Positions 1 through 10,534 of a DNA stretch of 64,000 bases are shown piece by piece. The DNA is from Zantedeschia hybrid cultivar (taxonomy: Eukaryota > Streptophyta > Magnoliopsida > Alismatales > Araceae), in the NCBI GenBank assembly GCA_030544215.1, contig JARZZO010000016.1, positions 40,384,001 to 40,448,000 on the forward strand. The letters run 5' to 3'. The first letter of the stretch is position 1. Each line of letters starts with the position of its first letter. The notes below the pieces were generated by a model. That model had not been told where the DNA came from. It ran no database searches and worked only from the letters and a program-made list of their open reading frames with translations. The position numbers were made by a program, and so were the translations under genes.

Positions 1-2462
1 TAGGTGGTAGTGGTAATGGGTGAAGTAGGAAATGGTAAGCGTAATAGTGGCCTAGATGGTAAAAGGGGCGCGTTATTGGTTTGCGGGGGGGTATATGATG
101 GAGGCGTAGGAGTGCGGGGCGTAATGGGTCTAAGGAAGGTGGGTAGTGGTAGTGGGTTATTGGGTGAGGGCGAGTGATATGTGGGTGTGGGTAGAGGGGT
201 AATGGTAACGGGTTGTGGTCTGGGTATGTGGATGGTGCGGCGTGGTAGTCGCTCTGCGGTACTTTGAACGTGACCCGTTGAATAGAGAGAGGAAGAGTCC
301 TCTATCCTCCATTGTTGCCCACGACCAGCCTCAGACTGGCTGTTCGTTAGAATGGGAGCAACTTGGTTCTGGTTCTGGTGCTCCGGGAGTGGATTCTGCA
401 CTATGCCCATGTTGGGTGGTGCTGCTGCTTGTGCCGGTGGTCTTGCTTGCTGCTGCTGCTGCTGTTGCGGTCTTCTCGCCTTCAGGGCTGTTATGTACTT
501 CTTCATTTCCTCCCAGTCTATGCCGCCCTGCTCGTTGAGATCATGAATATAATCTCTGAATTGGAAGCAGGTGTCAATGGTATGCCCAGGTTGCCTATGG
601 AAGTAGCAATATCTGGACGTATCGACATTTTGAGGCCAGACGGCCTTTTCCCTTGGCAAAACTAAGGCATTAGCCGCCATTAAAGCACTGAAGATATCGG
701 CCAAGGATTCTGGGAGTGCCGGATATTCTGCCCTTTTCGGGCCTGGAGGTCTCCTCTGCTGGTTGTAGTCACCAGGAGGAGGGACATTGTGGTACGCCGG
801 CAGTGCGCGCGGCTGGTACTGTGGCTGTTGCTGGTTCTGATACTGCTGCTGCTGGGGTTGCTGGTACTGCTGTTGCCGTTGCGGCTGTTGCTGCAGCTGT
901 TGCTGGTTCTGATTCTGATTCGGCTGCTGGGGCCGTTGATACTGTTGTTGGTACTGGGGGTTCTGCTGCTGTCTGTACCCTTGCTGCTGTGGCCTCTGGT
1001 ACTGCTGCTGACTCCTCACGAACTGGGGCGATTTATTGTTCATGGTACTCACTTGCTCATGAGAGAGCGTGCCCTCAGTAGTCGGACCTGTGCTGGAAGA
1101 GTTCGGCACTGCAGGCTTCCGAGGCGGAGGCCTGCTAGGTCTATGAGGATCAAAAACGCTAGAGAATGTAGCGTCCTTGAAAGCATTCTGGCAGTACCGT
1201 GCTCTTTCATAGAGCTCTGCCATGTTAGTCAAATTGTTCAAGGAGAGGACGAGCTTGAACTGGGGCGTGGCATTAGAAATTAACATCTTCACTTGTTCGG
1301 ACTCGGACAAGTGATCCTTCACCTTTTCAGCCAGACCCCGCCACCTGTCAGCAAAACTGACAAACTCCTCATCAGGTTTCATCTTTTCTGCAATGAGGTC
1401 CGTGATAGACAAGGAGGGTGCAACTCTGTCCTGGTACCGTTGAATAAATTTGCGTGAAACGATACCGTAATCCTCTACTTCTGAGGGTTCCAGGGAAAAG
1501 AACCACTCGAGGGCTGGTCCCTCTAGAGATCTCCTGAACAAGAAGGCCAACGACCTCTTATCATTCTGCCAGAAAGAGGATTCATACATGAACTCCTTCA
1601 GGTGTGTGAAGGGGTTACCAGTACCGTTGTACTTTCGGTATACTGGCATTTCAGAGGGTGGCAGATGGAATACTGGCAGGCTCGGTAGACTGATCTCTGG
1701 CACAGCTTTGACCCCCATCATTTTCTGGAGGTTATTAAATTGCTCATCCATACGCTCCATTTTGGCCAGCAGCGTTTGTGTGGTCAGATCTGCTTGGGGA
1801 GGAGGAGGAGGATGAGGTACTTGGTAGGCCTGCTGCCTAGAGTACGTTGGGCAGGGTGGACAATAGAGGGGAGGTCCGGCAGAGCTTCCGCCATGCCCGA
1901 GGGCATTTTGATAAGCAGGCGTTTGCGGTCTAGCCGGTTGCCTAGATGATGAAAGCTGCGGCCCAGCTGGCCGAGAAGTAATGTGAAGGCCCTCCACGGC
2001 CTGATGGATATAAGGAGGAGGAAAAGAAGGTTGCTGAGGAACAGTAGGGGGAGCCACAGGGTTCGGCTCGGCAGGCTGCATGGGTGCCTTCCCCTTCAAA
2101 ATATATTGGATCGCCTCGAACTGCTGAGGGTCCAGTCGGGAGGCAAGAACTCCCAGAGCATTGATGAGATCCGTTGGATCAGAGGATGAGGGATCATTCT
2201 GATTCATGTCCCCCTCAAGATCAGGATTAGGGATCGCATATTCATGCGGAGGAGGATCAGGATATTGATCACGTGGATGCAAAAGAGGTGTCCGAACATT
2301 CCCATCTAGACGATATGGAATGGGGATAGAACTACGGGAGGCATCAGCATCTCTCCCACTCTCATAGTTGTATTCAGAATCCCGAGGGGCATTAGCATCT
2401 CCCTCGTAATTAACCATGGCGTCTGGAGTCACACTCAAGTCCCTACCTGATCGTAGCAACAT
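1..2462 (-). CDS. Gag of TatA, partial, uninterrupted to the window edge
   Basis: Translated by eye from the ATG at 2462 leftwards, this frame stays open for 820 codons and leaves the window without a stop. It starts MLLRSGRD, comparable with MMLCSGRT in TatB. The order is an acidic N-terminal region, a P/Q-rich stretch, the gag core (FHLPPSEMPVYRKYNG, then the ALEWFF and FADRWRG blocks around positions 1300-1650), a long Q-rich tract (about 780-1000), a C-x2-H-x4-H-x4-C knuckle (CYFHRQPGHTIDTC, about 550-600), a second Q run and a proline-rich tail. The homologous TatB gag has several stops. Gag packages element RNA. The intact frame, despite many CAG codons that decay readily to TAG, suggests a young copy. 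Whether it runs on into protease cannot be seen. Confidence 0.9.
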   Translation of the reverse strand, partial: MLLRSGRDLSVTPDAMVNYEGDANAPRDSEYNYESGRDADASRSSIPIPYRLDGNVRTPLLHPRDQYPDPPPHEYAIPNPDLEGDMNQNDPSSSDPTDLINALGVLASRLDPQQFEAIQYILKGKAPMQPAEPNPVAPPTVPQQPSFPPPYIHQAVEGLHITSRPAGPQLSSSRQPARPQTPAYQNALGHGGSSAGPPLYCPPCPTYSRQQAYQVPHPPPPPQADLTTQTLLAKMERMDEQFNNLQKMMGVKAVPEISLPSLPVFHLPPSEMPVYRKYNGTGNPFTHLKEFMYESSFWQNDKRSLAFLFRRSLEGPALEWFFSLEPSEVEDYGIVSRKFIQRYQDRVAPSLSITDLIAEKMKPDEEFVSFADRWRGLAEKVKDHLSESEQVKMLISNATPQFKLVLSLNNLTNMAELYERARYCQNAFKDATFSSVFDPHRPSRPPPRKPAVPNSSSTGPTTEGTLSHEQVSTMNNKSPQFVRSQQQYQRPQQQGYRQQQNPQYQQQYQRPQQPNQNQNQQQLQQQPQRQQQYQQPQQQQYQNQQQPQYQPRALPAYHNVPPPGDYNQQRRPPGPKRAEYPALPESLADIFSALMAANALVLPREKAVWPQNVDTSRYCYFHRQPGHTIDTCFQFRDYIHDLNEQGGIDWEEMKKYITALKARRPQQQQQQQARPPAQAAAPPNMGIVQNPLPEHQNQNQVAPILTNSQSEAGRGQQWRIEDSSSLYSTGHVQSTAERLPRRTIHIPRPQPVTITPLPTPTYHSPSPNNPLPLPTFLRPITPRTPTPPSYTPPQTNNAPLLPSRPLLRLPFPTSPITTTT

Positions 2463-3470
2463 GATGTTAGATTCCCTTTTCAAAGATTTAATCAAACAAG
2501 TTGTACAGAGATTAATCAAACAAGTGGATGCTTAACGTGATTTTAAGATTCCTTGTGGAGTTATTTGAATTGGATTAAACCACAATTTCGCTCAGGGAAA
2601 GGATCCTAGTTTCAGTTCAATTTCCACCGTTATTCTCTAAGGCTTTCTCTCACAACGCTTTCAGAATCTAACCAGGACTTCAATTGGTACAACCAGCCCG
2701 ATGATCAAGGAGGAATACCTTGATTTTAGGGACTTATGGAGGTCTCAACGTCAACTTCTCTAGTCTGATCAAGGGACCAACCCAATCAGAGAGAGTTGCT
2801 GACGTCGAGTAATGTGTTCCTAAGAAGAGGAGGGTATTAGCCTCAATGCGTATGTCCTGTGGCCTGGATGGCCTCTAATGCTTAGTAAGTAATGGGTAGC
2901 TAGCACTCAAAACACAGAAATCTGGAAACTGAAAAAAAATTAAGAAACTGTCTGAATCGCGTCGATGGTAGTCGACGCTATTCAAAACAGAACTTAATTT
3001 TTCGCAGAAGCAGATGCAGACAGCAGAGAAACTGTGAAGCCTGAAAGGCGTCTAGGTGTGTTGACGCGGTTTGAAAAGCGTCAGCGATCCTGGACGCTTT
3101 TCAGTTCGCAGAAACAGTTTTCCAGGAGGATTTTCTGGGTTGAATCCTCCTCAAACAAGATAAAAAAGCAGTAAACAATCGACTCATGCAAAATTTTTAG
3201 TTCCAGGTTTTAAACATGATGATTTACTAACTAAACAACTAGAAAAACAATCAATCACACATCATTTTTATCACAAAAACAGCTTTTTGAATTAATCAGG
3301 GGGAGGGCAAGATCTTGCCACTGGGGTGTGCACGTGGTGCACGAGGTAAATTAATTAAACTAAACACTCACCAATTGGTGAGGACGTGTCCAGAGACACA
3401 AATGGTGCACCGTGGGTGCCCGATATGATGATAGCAAGAACAAAAAGAAACTAAAAGATGGCGAGACCAA
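2463..3470 (-). other. Untranslated leader of TatA
   Basis: This non-coding stretch lies between the PBS and gag. It is clearly related to the TatB leader (43162-44130); a block around 2618-2760 matches 43305-43440, including the shared phrase caatttccaccgttat. It holds three GCGTC-N10-GACGC modules. No convincing coding frame was seen. Confidence 0.7.
2952..3104. repeat. GCGTC-N10-GACGC modules in TatA leader (3 copies)
   Basis: The left boxes begin at 2959, 3048 and 3078. Each GCGTC is followed by exactly 10 variable bases and then GACGC, with outer arms of the type ctgaat/attcaa. The second and third copies form a doublet: 10 bases separate one module from the next, giving a 30-bp period. 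Confidence 0.85.
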
Positions 3471-3488
3471 GTCCCACCGTGATCGCCA
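3471..3488 (-). promoter_or_regulatory. Primer-binding site of TatA (tRNA-Arg type)
   Basis: On the minus strand it reads TGGCGATCACGGTGGGAC, seven bases downstream of the LTR end. Starting with TGG, it would pair with a tRNA 3' end whose T-stem is GTGGG. This resembles plant tRNA-Arg, the usual primer of Tat/Ogre elements. TatB has the same site with one change. The tRNA identity is inferred. Confidence 0.65.
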
Positions 3489-3495
3489 AAAAAGC

Positions 3496-4796
3496 TGTAG
3501 GTGCTTAGAATGACCGTGTGATTAACATGAAATATCTATGTTGTTTAGTGTAAACTAACCTATTAAAAACAGCAACTAAAGTGCAGTGATCATCAGAAAC
3601 TTTTAACTTAAAAGTTTCAAAAGAGATATGATCGCCTACCTTTCAAACGCGGAAGATTGAGTCCTTGGTTCCCCTTCCTCAGCCGGCTGAAGAAAGAGAG
3701 CCCTTTCTTTGCTTCTTTGTTCTTGCTGTGGAATTTGAGGTTGAGGATCGTCCAGAAGTTGTACTTGATTTCCCCTTTTGATCTCTTGTTGTTGTTGAGT
3801 GCAGCAGAGACAGAAACAGAAAATGAAGAATTATGATGAGAATTTAAGTAGAAGCAATATCTGAACTAATCATGATGTTAAGCATATTTAAAACAGCAAA
3901 CTCACTTGTTTAATGGCTTTGAAACCCCTTAGATCAAGTAGGTTTTTGAAAGATTATGCTGTGGTGTGTGTTTGCATGAAGTGAATATGAAGAATGAAAC
4001 TAATGAAATGAATGCAGTAATGAAAAACTTATGCCCAGTCGGTTGAAGCTTTGAAAGGATGAAGATCTTGAAAGGGACGCCGACTTCTGGGAATGGCAGC
4101 GCTCCGGCGTTACGACGTTGCTTCAATCTTCAACTTGCTATAACGCTATGGCTCAACTCAACTCAATTCTCTTCTCTTCTTTTTTTACTCTTCAACATGC
4201 AGGGTATTTATAGGCATTTCTTGCGTTCGCGATTAACATAGAAAAATCCCGAATTTATCCATCTTAACCGACAGATAAATACTGATTAATTCATCTTTAT
4301 CTGTAATTATCTAAAACGCGTCCACCTTGGCTGACGCCTTTCAGATTAATTAAGATAAGGATAAATATCCGGGAAAACTTATCTTTATCTTTATTAGGTA
4401 AAACGCGTCCACTTGTGTAGACGTCTTTTAGACTAATTAAGATAAGGATAAACATCCGGAAGAGAAGTAGAAACAGCCTAGGAAACCTAAAACGCGTCGA
4501 CATGTCAAGACGTCTTTTAGTTAATTAATTAATTAATTAAAATTCAAATTTAAACGTTAAAATAAGAATAAAGTCTAAATGGCGTCCACTTGGGTCGACG
4601 TCTTTTAGAATTCTTCATATTTTAACTCAAATTTGAGCTAAAATCAATTTAATTGATTAACTTAAACACATCTGTTAAACCCGACACTTAAAAAGATTAA
4701 TAAAAATTAATTAATGATTAATTATCAGACCATTTTGAGGCATTATTGTATGATATGAAATTTACTCGAAATGACGTCAAAATTAGCGTGTCTACA
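3496..4796 (-). repeat. 5' LTR of TatA
   Basis: The LTR is 1301 bp, beginning TGTAGACACGC (minus strand, at 4796) and ending ...CCTACA at 3496. It is homologous in order to the TatB LTRs (32421-33628): both carry a run of four GCGTC-N10-GACGC modules and share the U3 terminal block around 4690-4796 (shared phrase gaaatttactc). The right neighbour starts atgcc, the expected half of a 5-bp target duplication whose partner lies off the window. Confidence 0.85.
4312..4608. repeat. GCGTC-N10-GACGC modules in TatA LTR (4 copies)
   Basis: The left boxes begin at 4318, 4405, 4494 and 4582, spaced about 88 bp apart. Outer arms are ctaaaa or ctaaat on the left and tttag on the right. The right box is GACGC in the first copy and GACGT in the other three. 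Interior 10-mers differ in every copy. Confidence 0.85.
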
Positions 4797-6358
4797 ATGC
4801 CCCCGTTTAAGGGTTCTGCAATCTGGATTTATGGGTTGAATGGCGTCTGGCGACCCTGACGCGTTTTAAACGGCGGCTTCACTGGTGGACGCGTTTTAAG
4901 GGATAATCTAGCTTTTAATGAACCTGTCTGAAGATCTTGAATGGCGTCTACCTCGGTCGACGCGATTCAAGACAGAGCTGTATAAACCCTGGTTTTAACA
5001 TGTGTTTCACTGTGGGACGGTTCAAATGCGTGTTTTACTTTGTACACTGAGACTGAGGACTTCTGCGTGAGTGGTTATTCATCATGTTATGTGTGTGTGT
5101 GTGCTTGTGCGACTGTGGAATCGGAATAACTGTGGTTTACGTTTGTCACCATGGACCGATGGGGACAGGGTCATGGTGTCTGTGAGGCATTGTGCCGTAC
5201 CGGTGGGAGGAGTGGTACATGTTGTGTTTTACCTTTGGCTGAGGGAAGCAGAACCACCTTGAGCCCGTCGGGCCGGAGTAGCTGGTGTGCTATCCGAGGG
5301 GTTGCTGTTTGGTCTCGGCGGGTCGGGGTTTCCCTGTTTGTCGTGACAGCTTCCGGCGCGTTTCTTGCTGTGGAGCTGGTACTGGTGGGAGTTGGTTTAC
5401 CCTTTAGCCACTGGGCCTGATGTGACCTTTGATCAAGGTTACGAGTGGTACCCTTAGCCCTTTGGCCTGACGCAGCCCGGGAGAGTTGGGCTTGTGGGTA
5501 GTTCCTGTAGCTTCGGCTTGACGGGGGTTCGCCGGTCCCCAGGGCCCTCCTGAAGCGCTGAGGCCTAGCGTGGAGGCAATCCGGACGGTAGGACAGTAGT
5601 TTAGACTGCTTGTGTGCACACGTAGCTGGCAGTGGCGGTACACTGGTTCCAGCTAGTCCTAGCTTGGCTCACTGCCTCACCCTACAGTGCCCCGGAACAC
5701 TGTAGGGGTGGACAGGCGTGAGCATTGGTGGTAGTGTTGGGAGGCGACGTTTGACTTCGGTCGTCAGTGTGGTTCAGTCTCTTTGTGGACTTTGGCTGTG
5801 AGACGTGACTCTGTGTTGGGTTCTTCGAGTTGCTTAGAATGGTTCTGGCTACATTGCTTATCGTGCGTTTTATATCTGAGTTGGGTGCTATGTTTACTGC
5901 TTTACTCAAATTGCTATATTCCTGTTGTTATACTTGTGGGTGTGTGAGTGGGAGGCAGGGGATCGGATGATCCCTACTGAGCCCAATTCTGGTGTGGCTC
6001 ACTCTCTGCGGTTTCAGGTATGGACCTCGTGGCGAGTGGAAGCGTGGTGTCTTCTTGGTGTGCGGACCAGCAGCTGTCTTAGTTCCCGGGGTATGCCCCG
6101 ATGTTGTTGTGCTTTCCTTCTGCCTGTACTTATTTAACTTGTTGGACATGTAATTATTGTTGGACTGTATACGGACATTATTATTTTCCCTTCTGCGCAC
6201 TCGTTTACCTTTGTAGTCCGTGCGATTGTTATATTTAGCCTTGTTTAGCACTTACTCCTCCAGATGTGTTGTGTGAGATCCGGGTGTGAACCCGCAGTTA
6301 ATGGGCCGACATCCATTTAGTGACCGGGCCTCCGGTCATAGGATGGCGGGTCGTTACA
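4797..6358 (+). repeat. Truncated LTR of the ChrB gypsy family (TatA inserted in it)
   Basis: This is homologous, in opposite orientation, to about the inner 1.55 kb of the ChrB LTRs (25007-26545). The U5 end matches well, from the tgggccgacatccattt phrase to the terminal ggcgggtcgttaca at 6358. It lacks the extra 23 bp present at the ends of the ChrB LTRs. The left part was separated by TatA. Immediately to the right, tatct may be its target duplication within the ChrA LTR, because the ChrA 3' LTR reads cttatctagatcc at the corresponding site (about 10977-10989). Whether it is a solo LTR or one end of a larger element cannot be decided here. Confidence 0.7.
4835..4970. repeat. GCGTC-N10-GACGC modules in the ChrB-family LTR fragment (3 copies)
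   Basis: The left boxes begin at 4843, 4873 (degenerate, GCGGC) and 4944. The first two form a doublet with a 10-base gap between modules. The third aligns with the module at 26396 of the ChrB LTR in reverse orientation. Confidence 0.8.
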
Positions 6359-6445
6359 TATCTAGATCCTGGTTTGGCCCCAAATTAATAATTCGGTACC
6401 CATTTAGTAATCGGATCCCCAATTATAGGGTGGCGGGTCGTTACA
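6359..6445 (+). repeat. 3' end of the ChrA 5' LTR
   Basis: These 87 bp match 10979-11065 of the 3' LTR almost base for base and end in ggcgggtcgttaca directly before the PBS. The upstream part of this LTR has been pushed leftwards by the nested ChrB-family LTR and TatA. Confidence 0.75.
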
Positions 6446-6447
6446 GT

Positions 6448-6459
6448 TGGTATCAGAGC
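6448..6459 (+). promoter_or_regulatory. ChrA primer-binding site (initiator tRNA-Met)
   Basis: TGGTATCAGAGC, two bases after the LTR end, is the standard plant initiator-methionine tRNA complement used by many gypsy and copia elements. Confidence 0.85.
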
Positions 6460-6604
6460 ATTCGGTCTGACAAATAAATGAATAACTAAATTAAATATCG
6501 TAATTTCGGTAAATAATTACATTATCCCGTACAGGCACGGTGGTAGTGTAAGTTTTAGGACTATAATTAGAACTTTTTTGATTTCTGTGATTGTAGGCGA
6601 TTAG

Positions 6605-8305
6605 ATGGCTCCTAGGAAGAGGATGCCAGTCATTAGAGAGCGGGGAGATGTCCCTAGTGGATCTGAGCCCGGTAGGCCGAGTATGGAGCATTTCATAGAG
6701 GCTATGATGGATACGATGGCTAGATACCAGACTCGAGACCCTAGTGACAGTTCTAGTGCTCGGGGAGGGCCTTCAGCTGCTCTGGAGAGATTCCTGAAGC
6801 TGAAGCCGCCTCATTTTACCAGCCGTCCTGACCCCGATGTGGCTGTTCATTGGTTGAGGGAGATGGAGAAGACTTTTAATACCATGGATTGTGCGGCGGT
6901 TGAGAGGACTCCTTTGGCTACCTTTATGTTGTAGGATGATGCCTACGACTGGTGGACCACTTTGAAGAGTTTGTCATATGCGGATAGGAATCTCAGGGAG
7001 ATTCCATGGGAGACATTTGTGAAGGAATTCAATGCGTAGTACTTCCCTAGGCATGTCTAGAGGGCCAAGGAGAGGGAATTTATGGAATTGACCCAAGGAA
7101 GCATGACAGTGCTTGAGTACCAGATGAAGTTTGTTTCGCTTGGGAGGTTCGTGCCTTTTATCTCCGGAGACGAGGAGCGTCGGACTGAGAGGTTTGTGGA
7201 TGGACTGAGGTCCAATTTGAGGAGCTTTGTGGCATCCCATTGTTGTACAGATTTGGCATCGGCGGTTAGGTGTGCCGCAACAGTAGAGGCATAGTATGAG
7301 TAGTCAGCTCAAGAGAGGGGACTGACTACTCAGGGGCCAGCTCATGGCAGGGGAAAGACAGCAGCAGCAGCAGCTCCTTCGTCCGGATTAGGATCGTCTT
7401 CACTCAGCTCGAGATTCAGGAGGTTCTTTCGAGGAGGCGGCAGCAGCAGTGGCAGCAGTGGTAGTAGCAAACCCAGGCAGAGCTAGCAGAGTCAGTCGAT
7501 GTCCAGTGCTCAGCAGGAGGCAGCTCAGAGGCTTCCGGCTGCTTGTCGACATTGCGGTGGTACTCACGGTGGGACTTAGTGTCCTGCTTTTTCTGGGAGG
7601 TGTTACACTTGTGGCCAGTAGGGCCATTTGGCAAGGTATTGCCCGCAGGGGCATGGTCAGGGGCAGGGGCCAAGTGATCAGAAGAAGCCGAGGACCCAGG
7701 GGAGAGTTCTAGCTATCACCAGGAAGGAGGCTCGTGCGTCCAACTTGGTGGAAGGTACACTTTCTGTCCTTGGGAACTCTGCGCATGTGTTAATTGATTC
7801 GGGTGCTTCGCATTCTTTTATATCTGAGCAGTTCGTAGATATTCTTTCTGCACCCGTTGTTGAGATGTCTGATGGACTGATGGTAGAGGTTCCTTCTGGG
7901 GATTTCATGTTGTCTTATAACTATTTGAGTGAGGTTACCTTGACCATTGAGGGCCATGAGTTACCTGCCCAATTAGTTGTGCTTGCTATTCGCGACTTGG
8001 ATGTCATCTTGGGCATGGACTGGTTGGAGGCTTATTATGCCGAAGTGGACTGCCACAGGAAGAGAATGCGTTTCTCTATTCCGAACATCCCGACCTTCTA
8101 CTTCCAAGGTATTAGGCTCTCTTCTCGTGGTATTCTTACTTCTGCCTTTAAGGCCCAGAGATTGCTTGTTGGTGGCTGTGAGGCTTTCCTTGCCTCTGTT
8201 GTTTTAGTTGATGTTAGTAGTAGTTCCAGTCCTTGGGAGGTGCCTGTAGTTTGTGATTTTGTTGATGTGTTTCCTGAGGAGTTGCCTGGCCTTCCTCCTC
8301 AGTGA
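6605..8305 (+). pseudogene. ChrA gag-protease, multiple stops
   Basis: A single frame from the ATG at 6605 carries gag (RFLKLKPP, WLREMEK, then the DAYDWW and RAKEREFMEL blocks). Two Cys/His knuckles follow at about 7550-7655, one CX2CX3HX4C and one CX2CX4HX4C. The protease has the active site DSGASHSF at about 7797-7820 and LDVILGMDWL near 8010. At least seven in-frame stops occur, nearly all TAG where the family has CAG, for example at 6932, inside each knuckle and just after the RCAATVEA block. The homologous gag in ChrB has the same domain order. It is non-functional. Confidence 0.9.
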
Positions 8306-10497
8306 GAGGTTGAGTTTGCCATTGAGCTTGCACTGGGTACGGTGCCCTTGTCTAAGGCTCCGTATCGGATGGCTCCGGCTGAACTCACTGAGTTGAAGGC
8401 GCAGTTGCAGGAATTACTAGATAAGGATTTTATTCGTCCCAGTACTTCTCCGTGGAGTGCTCCAGTTCTTTTTGTCAGGAAGAAGGATCAGTTGAGGATC
8501 GATGATCGATGATGGATCAGTTGCAGTCTGCGAAGGTGTTTTCAAAGATTGACTTGAGATCGGGGTACTATCAGATGAGGATCTGTGAGGTTGATGTTAG
8601 TAAGACGGCCTTTAGGACTCGGTATGGACATTATGAGTTTTTGGTTATGCCTTTTGGCTTGATCAATGCTCCGACGACTTTTATGGATTTGAACCGGGTC
8701 TTCAGGGCCTACCTGGATCAGTTTGTGGTGGTATTTGTAGACGATATTTTGGTATACTCTTCTTCTGAGGAAGAGCATGCCACACATCTTCAGATGGTAT
8801 TGCAGGTCCTGAGAGAGCACCAACTCTATGCCAAGTTGAGTAAGTGTGAATTCTGGCTAGATAAGGTGCACTTCTTGGGGCATGTCATTTCTGGAGATGG
8901 CATTGCAGTGGATCCAGCCAAGATTGAGGCAGTGATGGACTGGAGCAGACCGACAACAGTAACTGAGATCAAGAACTTCATGGGGTTAACAGGATATTAC
9001 AGACGAGTTGTCCAAGATTTTTCTTCGATAGCGACCCCCTTGTCAAGGTTGACTCGTAAGGGAGTTCGTTTTGTATGGACCGAGGAGTGTGAGCGGAGTT
9101 TCATTGAGTTGAAGACTCGCCTCACTTCGGCCCCAGTGCTGGTACTTCCATCAGGTTCCGGTGGATTTATGGTTTACTCAGATGCATCTCGGCAAGGTTT
9201 GGGTGCGGTTCTGATGCAGCATGGTAAGGTCGTGGCCTATGCTTCTAGGCAGCTGAAGAAGCATGAGGAGAACTATCCCACTCATGACTTAGAGTTGGCA
9301 GTTGTGGTGTTTGCACTAAAGATCTGGCGGCATTATTTGTATGGAGAGAAATTTCAGGTTTTTACCGATCACAAGAGCCTGAAGTATGTATTCACGCAAA
9401 ATGATCTGAACTTGAGGCAACGTAGGTGGATGGAGTTCATCAAAGATTATGATCTCGACCGTTTGTATCATCCGGGCAAGGCAAATGTGGTGGCAGATGC
9501 CTTGAGTCGGAAGACGGTTGTATCGTATCTTATGGTTCAAGAATGGAGGTTATTTGAGCAGGTCATGGAATCTTCCTTTAGGGTTCCGCGAGAGGCTGAT
9601 AGAGCCGTGTTGGCCAACTTAATTGTGAGTCCAGCAGTGTACCATGCTGTAATCAAGGCTCAGAGGGCAGATGCAAAGTTACTGCAGGTTCTCCAGACAC
9701 CAGAGGTGGAGTTGTGGGATGATGGTACAGTCAGATTTAGAGGCAGACTCTATGTCCCAGCCGAGGAAGATGTGCGCAGGAGTGTTCTGGATGAGGCGCA
9801 CCATTCTAGATATGCAGTGCATCCCGGAACGACTAAGATGTATCATTGTTTGAGGAGGCACTTTTGGTGGCCTGGTATAAAGAAGGACGTGACTGATTAT
9901 GTGGCAAGGTACCTGGCTTGTCAGCAGGTTAAGGCAGAACACCAGAGACCAGGAGGATTGTTGCAGCCTTTGCCGATCCCGGAATGGAAATGGGAACATG
10001 TAACTATGGACTTTGTGATGGGATTGCCTATGTCCCCTGGCAGAAGAGACGTGATCTGGGTCATTGTTGATCGATTGACCAAGTCGGCACACTTTCTGAC
10101 TATTAGGAAGGACTGGTCAGTCGAAAAGTTGGCTAAGTTGTTTGTGGACCGGATCATCTCTCTACACGGTGTGCCCTTATCCATCGTGTCAGACCGGGAT
10201 CCGAGATTTACTTCTAGATTCTAGAAGAGTTTTCAGAAGGCCTTGGGCACGCAGTTAGCTTTCAGCTCAGCTTACCATCCCGAGACTAATGGGCAGTCGG
10301 AGAGGACCATTCAGACACTGGAGGATCTGCTCAAGGCATGTTGCCTAGACTGGGGAGGTTCTTAGGAGCAGCACCTGTCTATAGTGGAGTTTGACTACAA
10401 CAACAGTTATCATTCTAGTATCGGCATGGCGCCTTATGAGGCATTGTACGGGCGGCCATGTCGATCTCCTGTAAATTGGTCCGAGATTGGCGTGTTT
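8306..10497 (+). pseudogene. ChrA reverse transcriptase, RNase H and integrase, broken
   Basis: The frame continues from 8306 (YRMAPAEL, PSTSPWSAPVLFVRKKD), then changes at about 8495-8510 where the conserved RELNK block is missing. The second frame (8509-10224) has RT (FSKIDLRSGYYQ, MPFGL, FVDDILVYS), RNase H (YSDAS, HDLELAVVVFALK, TDHKSL) and integrase with HHCC (its first Cys is Tyr in VARYLACQQ) and the first two catalytic acids (TMDFVMGLP, SDRDPRFTS). After stops at 10222 and 10363 the integrase runs on through TNGQSERTIQTLED, which supplies the third acid, and ends near 10497 in ALYGRPCRSP. Confidence 0.9.
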
Positions 10498-10534
10498 TGC
10501 CGAGACGCTGGTTGTGGGTTCTGTGGTAAAATAG

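Larger units (their letters stand above)
1..4796 (-). mobile_element. TatA: partial Tat-lineage Ty3/gypsy retrotransposon (5' LTR, leader, gag)
   Basis: This is the 5' part of a minus-strand LTR retrotransposon cut by the left edge. From right to left it holds a 5' LTR (3496-4796), a PBS (3471-3488), a leader of about 1 kb and a long open gag frame. The gag and leader are close relatives of those in TatB (40635-44154), which carries the second, archaeal-type RNase H typical of the Tat lineage; that is the basis for the lineage call. It is inserted in an LTR of the ChrB family: homology to that LTR runs up to position 4797. The other LTR and target-site duplication lie outside the window. Confidence 0.85.

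Noticed and set aside
789..1283. 164-codon Leu/Val-rich plus-strand frame
   Set aside because: It is the antisense reading of the poly-Gln part of TatA gag; CAG runs read backwards give Leu and Val.
2952..3104. Reading the GCGTC/GACGC modules as as-1/TGACG bZIP sites
   Set aside because: The base before GACG is not conserved as T, and the as-1 spacing is different; a bZIP link is possible but not supported.
4797..4815. Purine-rich AAACGGGGGCAT (minus strand) before the TatA LTR, looking like a PPT and suggesting a tandem Tat array
   Set aside because: The same bases align with the ChrB-family LTR (rc of about 26535-26560), so they are the insertion target, and no Tat interior follows.
5151..6251. 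Several 70-110 codon frames in the LTR at 4797-6358 and their repeats in 25100-26700 and 29400-30950
   Set aside because: They recur on both strands in every copy of the LTR without protein motifs; they are non-coding LTR sequence.
6448..6459. tRNA-like sequences at TGGTATCAGAGC sites
   Set aside because: These are primer-binding sites only 12-18 bases long; no cloverleaf surrounds them.
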